Origin: Mycobacteriaceae bacterium
GTDB lineage: Bacteria; Actinomycetota; Actinomycetes; Mycobacteriales; Mycobacteriaceae
Assembly: GCA_013362555.1 (NCBI GenBank)
Contig: JABFVX010000510.1
Location: forward strand, 1-7,320
Length of the DNA: 7,320 bases
Reading direction: 5' to 3'
The position numbers were made by a program, and so were the translations under genes. Shown piece by piece: positions 1 to 4,677 of the stretch. Position 1 is the first letter of the stretch; the number at the start of each line of letters is the position of its first letter. The notes below the pieces were generated by a model that made no database searches, was not told where the DNA came from, and saw nothing but the letters and a program-made list of their open reading frames with translations.

Positions 1-868
1 GGTGGCCGGGCCGCCTGCGGGCGGGCGCGGCCAATTCCGGCGCGATGTCGCGCAGCGCGCGCCACAGCGGCCGCAGCCGCCGGGTGGCGCGGATGCGGTT
101 GCCCGCGGCCGCGATGCGCGGCACGAACGAAGGGAAGAGGTAGCCGACCAGCATCACCGACGCGCCGAGGCTGGCGAACGCGGGGGCGACCGAGACGTTG
201 AGGTCGTAGAAGTCGGCTCCGAACCACGCGCCCACGACGGCGATCACCTTGCCCGCGCTGTAGCCGAGCGCGATGACCGAGCCGATGCCCAGCAGCCGCA
301 GCCCGCGCCGCAGCCACGCCTGTCCGGCGCCGCGGACCTGTGGCAGCCACACCCGGCACAGTCGGATGATCCAGGCCAGCGCCACCGTGTACACCGCCAG
401 ATACACGGCCAGGAAAAGGTCCACCAGCACGGTCGTCGAATAGTGGTAGTCGAAATCGGTGGCGTGCGTGCGGTCGTGCACCGGCGCGAGCGCGAACAGC
501 GCCGTCATGACGGTGAGCGCGGCCGCGCCGACCTGCAGCGTGCGGCGGGCGCTGCCCGCCACCGCGGTGCTGAGCGGCACGTCGCCCGGCGACACCATGA
601 ACGTCGTCCAGACCAACTGGGCCAGTACCGAGCCCGCGATCGCGCCGTACACGACCAGGGTCGCCAGGTTCGGCACGCCCGCGGCATCGCCGATGGCGGT
701 GTAGATCCGGGGCACGGCGGCTTCGAATCCGACCGCGGACAACAGGATCGCGACCGCGACCGCCCACAGCTCGGGCCGCCGCGGCGCGCGCAGGGTCAGC
801 CACAGTCGCCAGCAGAAGACCGCGAGGGCGAAGGCGCCGATGGTGCCGTACACCAACGCGAAATTCAT
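1..868 (-). CDS. MAB_1171c-type multi-pass membrane protein (3' end cut by window edge)
   Basis: This frame is open from ATG at 868 to the window edge and gives 289 residues, so the C-terminus is missing. A strong ribosome binding site (AGGAGA) lies just upstream of the ATG. I see about seven hydrophobic helices, at roughly residues 3-25, 35-52, 68-88, 110-128, 146-170, 191-214 and 227-246. They are followed by a basic segment (RATRRLRPLWRALRDIAPEL, 259-278) that resembles the start of the soluble C-terminal part of the MAB_1171c family of putative transporters, usually around 400 residues. The family name comes from the overall pattern and from its neighbours, an ImmA/IrrE-like protein and an XRE regulator, with which it is often grouped in actinobacteria. 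The substrate is unknown and transport itself is only presumed. It starts 40 bp after the metallopeptidase-like gene, so it is probably the last or a late gene of a leftward operon. Confidence 0.8.
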   Translation of the reverse strand, partial: MNFALVYGTIGAFALAVFCWRLWLTLRAPRRPELWAVAVAILLSAVGFEAAVPRIYTAIGDAAGVPNLATLVVYGAIAGSVLAQLVWTTFMVSPGDVPLSTAVAGSARRTLQVGAAALTVMTALFALAPVHDRTHATDFDYHYSTTVLVDLFLAVYLAVYTVALAWIIRLCRVWLPQVRGAGQAWLRRGLRLLGIGSVIALGYSAGKVIAVVGAWFGADFYDLNVSVAPAFASLGASVMLVGYLFPSFVPRIAAAGNRIRATRRLRPLWRALRDIAPELAAPARRRPGH

Positions 869-908
869 GGCTCTCCTGCTGAAATGGCGGGTGTCGGCTG
901 CCCGCGCC

Positions 909-1415
909 TCATCCGGGGCCCAGGGTGTCGAGCAGCCTGCGCACGGCGGGCGCGGCCGTGTCGGGCACGATCCACTCGGCGTGCTCGGCCTGGTCGGCGA
1001 TGTAGCGGCGCATGAGGACGCCCGCGATGTCCTCGGCCTCCTGCTCCTCGTGCTTGGCGTAGTCGGTGCGGCCGAGAATGCGGCGGATGACCGCGGGGTC
1101 GATGTTCGGCGCCAGCAGCCGCACGGCCTCCGGCCCGCGCACGTCCACGGTGCGGTGCCCGGCCAGCAGATGGCCGAACTCGTGGCAGATGATGTGGGTC
1201 TGGTGCAGTGCGGTCGTATCGCGCTGGTACACCACGACGTCCACGTCGTCGGTGACGAGCAGGCCGCCGGTGAGGCCGTCCGCGGGCAGCGGCTCCGGGC
1301 GCAGCCGCAGCGGCCGGGCCCTGGTCCGCGCCAGGGCTTCGGCGAGTTGGGCCACGGTGAACTCGGCAGGCATGCCGAGCCGGTGCAGTTCGTGTCGTAA
1401 GCGTCGACGGTCCAT
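909..1415 (-). CDS. ImmA/IrrE-like HExxH metallopeptidase-family protein
   Basis: The predicted cytoplasmic protein has 168 residues. It carries a zinc-protease motif HEFGH (residues 78-82, followed by LLAGH) after a beta-strand-like VDVVVYQ segment (58-64). A downstream acidic stretch, EEQEAEDIAG (123-132), can supply the third zinc ligand, as in ImmA/IrrE (DUF955-like) proteins. In characterised members such as ImmA of ICEBs1 the partner protein is cleaved XRE-type repressor. Here the XRE gene directly upstream is the obvious candidate partner (inference). I prefer ATG 1415 because AGGA stands five bases before it. An in-frame ATG at 1457, only 2 nt after the XRE stop codon, would add 14 residues and cannot be excluded. 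Automated annotation often labels such proteins 'toxin', but nothing in the sequence supports toxicity. Confidence 0.85.
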   Translation of the reverse strand: MDRRRLRHELHRLGMPAEFTVAQLAEALARTRARPLRLRPEPLPADGLTGGLLVTDDVDVVVYQRDTTALHQTHIICHEFGHLLAGHRTVDVRGPEAVRLLAPNIDPAVIRRILGRTDYAKHEEQEAEDIAGVLMRRYIADQAEHAEWIVPDTAAPAVRRLLDTLGPG

Positions 1416-1459
1416 GGATGTCCTGTTGCCGTTACCTATCCACTGTGAGATGCGCATAG

Positions 1460-1918
1460 TCAGGCACCGTCGGTGGACCTTCGCCGCTCGCTCTCGATGC
1501 GCTGGACGATGTCGAGCATGGCCAGGATCGACTCGGCGCGCACCGCGCCCTGGTCGACTCCGTCGCGGAGCACGATTTCCAGGACAGCACTGTCGACATT
1601 CCCCTTGAGTGCGTTGACGAGAGCGAGCTCGCTGCCGCGAGCGGCGGCCAATTGCGGATCGGTGAACGGGTCAAGGCTATCGAGACCGAAGTAGGCGCGC
1701 AGGGTTTCGAGCGTCTCGAACGACGGGTTCACGGCCTGCCCGGTGCGCAGCTTCCAGAGGTAATTGGCCGAGAGTGTGGTCCCCGTGCCGCGGTGGATGT
1801 CCTCCGCGAGTGCGCGGTGGGTGATTTCCACCAGGTCGCCGTCTTTTTCCGTGGGTGGGTGCAGTCCGTTGATCAGCTCGGTGAGGGCCCGGGTGAACGG
1901 GTGATCGGCGTCGGCCAT
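1460..1918 (-). CDS. XRE-family helix-turn-helix transcriptional regulator
   Basis: The protein has 152 residues when started at ATG 1918, which is preceded by AGGAG about 10 bases upstream. An upstream in-frame ATG at 1963 would add 15 residues, but it overlaps the promoter-like -10 element and is less likely. The helix-turn-helix lies at about residues 30-77: THRALAEDIH forms the first helices, LSANYLWKLRTG the recognition region, and NPSFETLETLRAYFGL the typical closing helix of XRE domains. The C-terminal half (about 88-145) is helical, ends in a charged tail, and has no recognised ligand domain. It is the first gene of an operon with the ImmA/IrrE-like gene (2 nt or 44 nt gap depending on that gene's start) and the membrane protein gene. 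It probably controls this operon from sites in the structured region upstream; the regulated signal is unknown. Confidence 0.85.
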   Translation of the reverse strand: MADADHPFTRALTELINGLHPPTEKDGDLVEITHRALAEDIHRGTGTTLSANYLWKLRTGQAVNPSFETLETLRAYFGLDSLDPFTDPQLAAARGSELALVNALKGNVDSAVLEIVLRDGVDQGAVRAESILAMLDIVQRIESERRRSTDGA

Positions 1919-1937
1919 GCCCGCGTGTCTCCTATAG

Positions 1938-1968
1938 TTGACACCGATGGTGCTCAGCATCATATACT
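1938..1968 (+). promoter_or_regulatory. Putative plus-strand promoter facing the XRE promoter
   Basis: A perfect -35 hexamer TTGACA (1938-1943) is followed after 19 bases by TATACT (1963-1968), which matches TATAAT at five of six positions. The spacer is longer than the optimal 17, which lowers confidence. Transcription would begin around 1975 and run into the structured block that ends in a terminator-like hairpin at 2088-2120. No convincing plus-strand protein gene lies downstream, so a non-coding transcript would be the product. Confidence 0.35.
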
Positions 1969-1988
1969 TTCGCGTATTCCGCCCTCAA
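1959..1988 (-). promoter_or_regulatory. Putative sigma-70-type promoter of the XRE operon
   Basis: On the minus strand, TTGAGG (1988-1983) is followed after 18 bases by TATGAT (1964-1959), five of six bases matching TATAAT. Transcription would start near 1952, leaving a leader of about 33 bases that contains the AGGAG before the XRE start codon. The short inverted repeat ATAC-n6-GTAT (1964-1977) lies in the spacer and -10 area and could be a binding site for the XRE protein. The position and -10 match are good; the -35 is only partial. Confidence 0.45.
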
Positions 1989-2051
1989 TCGGGTGGCCGT
2001 TGCGAAAAGTGGGGCCGTCGCTGCCGACGAGCTCCGCGCAGGGGAGCGCGG

Positions 2052-2063
2052 CCCGATATCGGG
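2052..2063. repeat. Perfect 12-bp palindrome CCCGATATCGGG
   Basis: This is a fully self-complementary 12-mer near the middle of the inverted-repeat-bounded block. It could be a dimeric protein binding site or a hairpin/dimerisation element of a transcript. No regulator can be assigned from the sequence. Confidence 0.5.
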
Positions 2064-2087
2064 TCCGGGAGGCCGGGGGCGGAGGAG

Positions 2088-2120
2088 GTGGGGCGAGTGG
2101 TGGCCGCTCGCCCCACTTTT
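2088..2120 (+). terminator. Terminator-like hairpin with T run, plus strand
   Basis: GTGGGGCGAG (2088-2097) pairs perfectly with CTCGCCCCAC (2107-2116) across a 9-base loop. TTTT (2117-2120) follows directly on the plus strand. This is the layout of an intrinsic terminator, which is uncommon in high-GC actinobacteria. No plus-strand protein gene ends here, so it would serve a non-coding transcript. On the minus strand the stem has no T run, although it could still weakly stop readthrough from the P450 gene. Confidence 0.5.
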
Positions 2121-2143
2121 CCGTGGAATCATGTGCTGCGGAC

Positions 2144-2188
2144 GTCCAGAATGACCCGTGACGTGCGTTGGACGCATGTCACGGTCAT
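2144..2188. repeat. Palindromic repeat, copy A (just past the P450 stop codon)
   Basis: The arm ATGACCCGTGACGTGCGT (2151-2168) and the arm ACGCATGTCACGGTCAT (2172-2188) are reverse complements apart from one substitution and one missing base, around a 3-base centre TGG. The full 45-bp segment matches 3367-3412 in direct orientation at about 38 of 46 aligned positions. Copy A begins 11 bases after the P450 stop codon on the minus strand, so as RNA it could act as a hairpin terminator or a 3' stabiliser. It could equally be a DNA binding site or an interspersed repeat. Confidence 0.8.
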
Positions 2189-2199
2189 CGCGGAGGTTT

Positions 2200-3405
2200 T
2201 CATGCGGCTTTGACCGGCACGGTCAGCGGGCCGCGGTGGCGGAATCCGGAACGCCAGCGGATTTCGGCCGGGTCGGCGGTGAGGGCAGTGGCGGGGAAGC
2301 GGCCGAACCAGGCGGCCAGGAAGGCCGCCGTGACCTTGTGCACCAAGGCGTTTCCCAGGCAGGACACCGCCCCGTGGCCGAGGCCGAGGTGCGGGTTGGG
2401 ATTGCGGGCCTGCCGCATCGCGTCCGGCTCGTCGAACACGGCCGGGTCGTGGTTGGCCGCCGCCAGGCACAGCAGCACCGTCTCGCCGGTGCGGACGACG
2501 TGCCCGCCGATGTCGAGATCGACCCGGGCGAACCGCGGTCCGGCGAGGACCTGCGGGGAGAGCAGTCGCAGCAGTTCGTCCACCGTGGCCGAACCCGGAC
2601 CGCTCCGGCTCGTCCGGCGCGGGCCGACGTGGGCGAGCAGGGTGAGCACGGAACCCGCGAGCAGGTCGACGAGCACCTCGTACCACACGAAGAGCAGGTA
2701 GAACAGCAGCCCGGACAGTTCGTCGGCGGTGAGCAGGCCGGTGCGGCGGTGCTCGACCAGCCTGCCCAGCACCGTGTCGGCGCCGCGGGCGCCCTCGACG
2801 GTCGCGGTGACGACGGCGTGCATCGCCGCCAGGGTGTCGCGGGCGCGCGGAGCGGCGTCGGGCGCGAGCGTCGACTCGGCCCACGACAGCAGCGCCGCGC
2901 GCACGGACGCCGGCAGGCCGAGCAGTTCCCCGAGCACCGCCGCGGGCAGCGGGAGGGCGACGTCGGCCACCACGTCCAGCGGGCCGGGCGGGATCCGACC
3001 TACGTGGTCCTGAATCAGGCTCGGGGCGAGGTCGTCCCATTCGGCGAGTCTGCGCGCGGACATCTCGGCGGCGACGAACCCGCGCAGCCGGGCGTGGTCG
3101 TCGGCATCGACTGCTTGCAGCGCCTCGAATGCGGGCGGCACGCCGAAGCCGCGGTAGTCCTTGCCCGCGGCCCGGCGGATGTCGGTGGTGAGCCGGGTGT
3201 CCAGCAACCCGGCCCGGACGTCGTGGTAGCGCGTCACCAGCCAGGCTCCCGGCCCGTCGGGCGTGCGCACCCGGTGCACCCCGCCGTCGTCGCGCAGTTC
3301 GGCCAACACCGGCCACGGATCGGCCGCAAACCCCTCATCGAAAATCTCGATCACCCCTTCATCTTTGTCCAGAACGACCCGTGAAGTGCACTGGACGCAC
3401 GTCAT
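2200..3405 (-). CDS. Cytochrome P450 with atypical I-helix
   Basis: The predicted soluble protein has 401 residues, a usual length for bacterial P450s. Family landmarks in order are a C-helix DADDHARLRGF (100-110, compare DPPxHxRLR), ExxR as ELLR (277-280), AANHDP (316-321), and the heme loop GLGHGAVSCLG (341-351) with Cys349 as the expected iron ligand. Two features are unusual. The I-helix position of AGxET reads V240-W-Y-E-V244, so the small residues and the oxygen-activating Thr are lost while Glu243 is kept. In the heme loop the usual Phe is Leu341 or Leu343 (depending on alignment) and the usual His/Arg two residues before Cys is Val348. The start is uncertain: ATG 3405 lies inside a repeat and lacks a clear Shine-Dalgarno, while GTG 3354 (384 residues) keeps the whole recognisable fold. 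The gene diverges from fadE30 and shares its KstR2-type operator, suggesting a steroid-related role (inference). No redox partner gene is visible here. Confidence 0.9.
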   Translation of the reverse strand: MTCVQCTSRVVLDKDEGVIEIFDEGFAADPWPVLAELRDDGGVHRVRTPDGPGAWLVTRYHDVRAGLLDTRLTTDIRRAAGKDYRGFGVPPAFEALQAVDADDHARLRGFVAAEMSARRLAEWDDLAPSLIQDHVGRIPPGPLDVVADVALPLPAAVLGELLGLPASVRAALLSWAESTLAPDAAPRARDTLAAMHAVVTATVEGARGADTVLGRLVEHRRTGLLTADELSGLLFYLLFVWYEVLVDLLAGSVLTLLAHVGPRRTSRSGPGSATVDELLRLLSPQVLAGPRFARVDLDIGGHVVRTGETVLLCLAAANHDPAVFDEPDAMRQARNPNPHLGLGHGAVSCLGNALVHKVTAAFLAAWFGRFPATALTADPAEIRWRSGFRHRGPLTVPVKAA

Positions 3406-3412
3406 AGGTCAT
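3367..3412. repeat. Palindromic repeat, copy B (overlaps the P450 start)
   Basis: This is the second copy of the element at 2144-2188, in the same orientation, with 7 mismatches and one gap over 46 positions. Its own dyad is weaker: 12 of 18 arm positions are complementary around centre TGG. As minus-strand RNA, four more positions become G-U pairs, so 16 of 18 can pair, and the stem extends two base pairs outward (GA with UC). Copy B covers ATG 3405 and the first 13 codons of the P450 frame. The two copies therefore bracket the P450 gene almost exactly. Confidence 0.8.
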
Positions 3413-3434
3413 TCAGGCGAGGTGCTTCACTAAC

Positions 3435-3452
3435 CTAGCAAGTGCTTGGTAG
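3435..3452. promoter_or_regulatory. KstR2-type operator between P450 gene and fadE30
   Basis: CTAGCAAGTGCTTGGTAG is a near-perfect dyad (CTAnCAAG-nn-CTTGnTAG). Its core at 3437-3450 matches the published KstR2 consensus AnCAAGnnCTTGnT at every defined position. It stands 9 bp before the fadE30 start codon and about 30 bp before the apparent P450 start. Weak -10-like hexamers overlap its left edge in both directions: TAACCT at 3431-3436 on the plus strand, and TAGGTT on the minus strand at the same place. Bound KstR2 would thus block both promoters. The kstR2 gene itself is third in the fadE30 operon, so this site also provides autoregulation. No second match was seen in the window. Confidence 0.85.
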
Positions 3453-3461
3453 AGTCGGGTC

Positions 3462-4643
3462 ATGACAGAGGCGACGGGGAGCTCCGCGGGCTCCGCTACC
3501 GGCGGTGACGCCTTTCGGGCGCAGGTCCGGGCCTGGTTGGAGGACAGCCTGGGCAGCGGGCGCTTCGCGGGCCTGCGGGGCCTCGGCGGCCCGGGCCGGG
3601 AGCACGAGGCCTTCGACGAGCGGATGCAGTGGGAGCGCCACCTCGCCGACTCCGGCTGGAACTGCATCGGATGGCCGGTGGCGCACGGCGGGCTCGGCGC
3701 GAGCCTGGAGCAGCAGGTGATCTTCCACGAGGAGTACGCCCGCGCGCAGGCCCCGGCGAAGGTCGGCCACCTCGGCGTGGAGCTGCTCGGGCCGACGCTC
3801 ATCGCCCTCGGCACCCCGCAGCAGCAAGCGCGCTTCCTGCCCGCCATCCGCGAGGTGCACGAGCTGTGGTGCCAGGGCTATTCCGAGCCCGGCGCGGGCT
3901 CGGATTTGGCGGCAGTGTCGACCTCGGCGGTGCTCGACGGGGACGAGTGGGTCATCACGGGCCAAAAGGTGTGGACCTCGCTGGCGCACCTGTCGGACTG
4001 GTGTTTCGTGGTGGCGCGCACCGAGCCGGGATCCCAGCGGCACCGAGGTCTGTCGTATCTGCTGGTTCCGATGAAGCAGCCGGGCGTGGAAGTGCGCCCC
4101 ATCGAACAGCTCACCGGCGGTTCGGAATTCAACGAAGTCTTCTTCACCGGAGCGCGCACCGCGGCCTCGAACATCGTCGGGGCGCCCGGCGACGGTTGGA
4201 AGGTCGCCATGGCCACGCTCGGGTTCGAGCGCGGCGTGTCGACCCTCGGCCAGCAGCTGGGCTTCCGCCGGGAGTTGCAGACGCTCACCGACTTGGCTCT
4301 GGACACCGGCGCGGCCGACGCCCCCGCGGTCCGCGACGCCATCGCCCGCGCCTGGGTGGAGCTCGACGTGATGCGTGCGCACGCGCTGCGCACCCTCGGC
4401 GCAAGCGACGTCGGCACGGCCGAGGTGGCGAAGCTGCTGTGGGCCAACTGGCACCGCAGCCTGGGCGAGCTGGCCATGACCGTGCGCGGCGCCGCGTCCC
4501 TCGTCGCCGAGCCGGACCTCGACGACTGGCAGCGGCTGTTCCTGTTCACCCGCGCCGACACGATCTACGGCGGGTCCAACGAAATCCAGCGCAATGTCAT
4601 CTCCGAACGCGTTCTCGGCCTTCCCCGCGAAGCCCGCCCGTGA
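3462..4643 (+). CDS. fadE30: Acyl-CoA dehydrogenase FadE30 (steroid C/D-ring catabolism)
   Basis: This FAD-dependent acyl-CoA dehydrogenase has 393 residues; M. tuberculosis FadE30 (Rv3560c) is about 385. It is assigned to alpha,beta-dehydrogenation of the propionyl-CoA side chain of HIP-CoA, early in breakdown of steroid rings C and D. Family segments are the helical N-domain (to about 130), the FAD/acyl-binding signature CQGYSEPGAGSDLA (137-150), the beta domain with GQKVWTSLAHLSDW (167-180), and the C-terminal signature YGGSNEIQRN (369-378). The position of the MCAD catalytic Glu is Gly in YGGS; Glu256 in GFERGVS sits where isovaleryl-CoA dehydrogenase has its base and is the likely substitute. 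Long stretches read as the M. tuberculosis protein from memory, and the downstream gene order agrees. The N-terminus is about ten residues longer than in M. tuberculosis; ATG 3462 is preceded by only a weak Shine-Dalgarno. It is the first gene of the KstR2-controlled operon. Confidence 0.93.
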   Translation: MTEATGSSAGSATGGDAFRAQVRAWLEDSLGSGRFAGLRGLGGPGREHEAFDERMQWERHLADSGWNCIGWPVAHGGLGASLEQQVIFHEEYARAQAPAKVGHLGVELLGPTLIALGTPQQQARFLPAIREVHELWCQGYSEPGAGSDLAAVSTSAVLDGDEWVITGQKVWTSLAHLSDWCFVVARTEPGSQRHRGLSYLLVPMKQPGVEVRPIEQLTGGSEFNEVFFTGARTAASNIVGAPGDGWKVAMATLGFERGVSTLGQQLGFRRELQTLTDLALDTGAADAPAVRDAIARAWVELDVMRAHALRTLGASDVGTAEVAKLLWANWHRSLGELAMTVRGAASLVAEPDLDDWQRLFLFTRADTIYGGSNEIQRNVISERVLGLPREARP

Positions 4644-4677
4644 CGCGTCCGCACCCATCACAGAAAGAGGCACGCCA

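Larger units (their letters stand above)
1975..2121 (+). ncRNA. Candidate structured small RNA between XRE and P450 genes
   Basis: This is a prediction from structure only; I recognise no known RNA family. A plus-strand promoter-like pair ends at 1968 and a terminator-like hairpin with TTTT ends at 2120, which would give a transcript of about 145 nt. Between them are a 5-bp hairpin CGTCG/CGACG with a 4-base loop (2016-2029), GCTCC/GGAGC (2031-2047), the self-complementary CCCGATATCGGG (2052-2063), and the final 10-bp hairpin (2088-2116). A 12-bp helix between 2004-2015 and 2110-2121 could close the whole block. The region lacks good protein coding on either strand. High GC content makes chance hairpins common, so confidence stays modest. 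Confidence 0.3.
2004..2121. repeat. 118-bp block bounded by perfect 12-bp inverted repeats
   Basis: GAAAAGTGGGGC (2004-2015) is exactly mirrored by GCCCCACTTTTC (2110-2121). I see no target-site duplication at the outer edges, so a miniature transposon is not supported by the flanks. The repeats could instead be the closing helix of an RNA, or spaced binding sites. The right arm is shared with the terminator-like hairpin, so both structures cannot form together. Confidence 0.75.

Noticed and set aside
2..1015. Long plus-strand open frame of 337 codons at the left edge
   Set aside because: Its product is a low-complexity Arg/Gln/Asp/His-rich string typical of the antisense frame of high-GC genes. 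The minus strand encodes a coherent seven-helix membrane protein and an HExxH protein over the same bases.
909..1918. Reading the XRE and HExxH pair as a toxin-antitoxin system
   Set aside because: The HEFGH motif and operon with a membrane protein fit an ImmA/IrrE-like regulatory pair better. No toxin fold such as RelE, HipA or Fic is visible.
2004..2121. Miniature inverted-repeat transposable element
   Set aside because: Perfect 12-bp terminal repeats are present but no target-site duplication is seen at the edges. The internal sequence forms hairpins including a terminator, so an RNA or regulatory explanation is at least as good.
2129..3384. Other long open frames across the P450 gene (minus 2129-3316 and plus 2158-3384)
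   Set aside because: Both give Arg/Pro/Ala- or Gln/His/Glu-rich products without domains, whereas the 2200-3405 minus frame has ExxR and the heme-cysteine loop in proper order.
2144..3412. P450 gene as a mobile cassette bounded by att-like direct repeats
   Set aside because: There is no integrase, transposase or tRNA gene in the window, and the repeats are themselves palindromes that may recur elsewhere. Kept only as one possibility in the repeat finding.
3435..3452. Binding site for KstR (the ring A/B and side-chain regulator) instead of KstR2
   Set aside because: The KstR motif is of the TAGAAC-GTTCTA type. This site has the CAAG-CTTG core of KstR2, and kstR2 lies in the adjacent operon.
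3435..4673. Minus-strand 412-codon frame across fadE30, and minus 4597-6129 across ipdF and kstR2
   Set aside because: Antisense shadows of the plus-strand genes; they lack recognisable motifs and credible ribosome binding sites.
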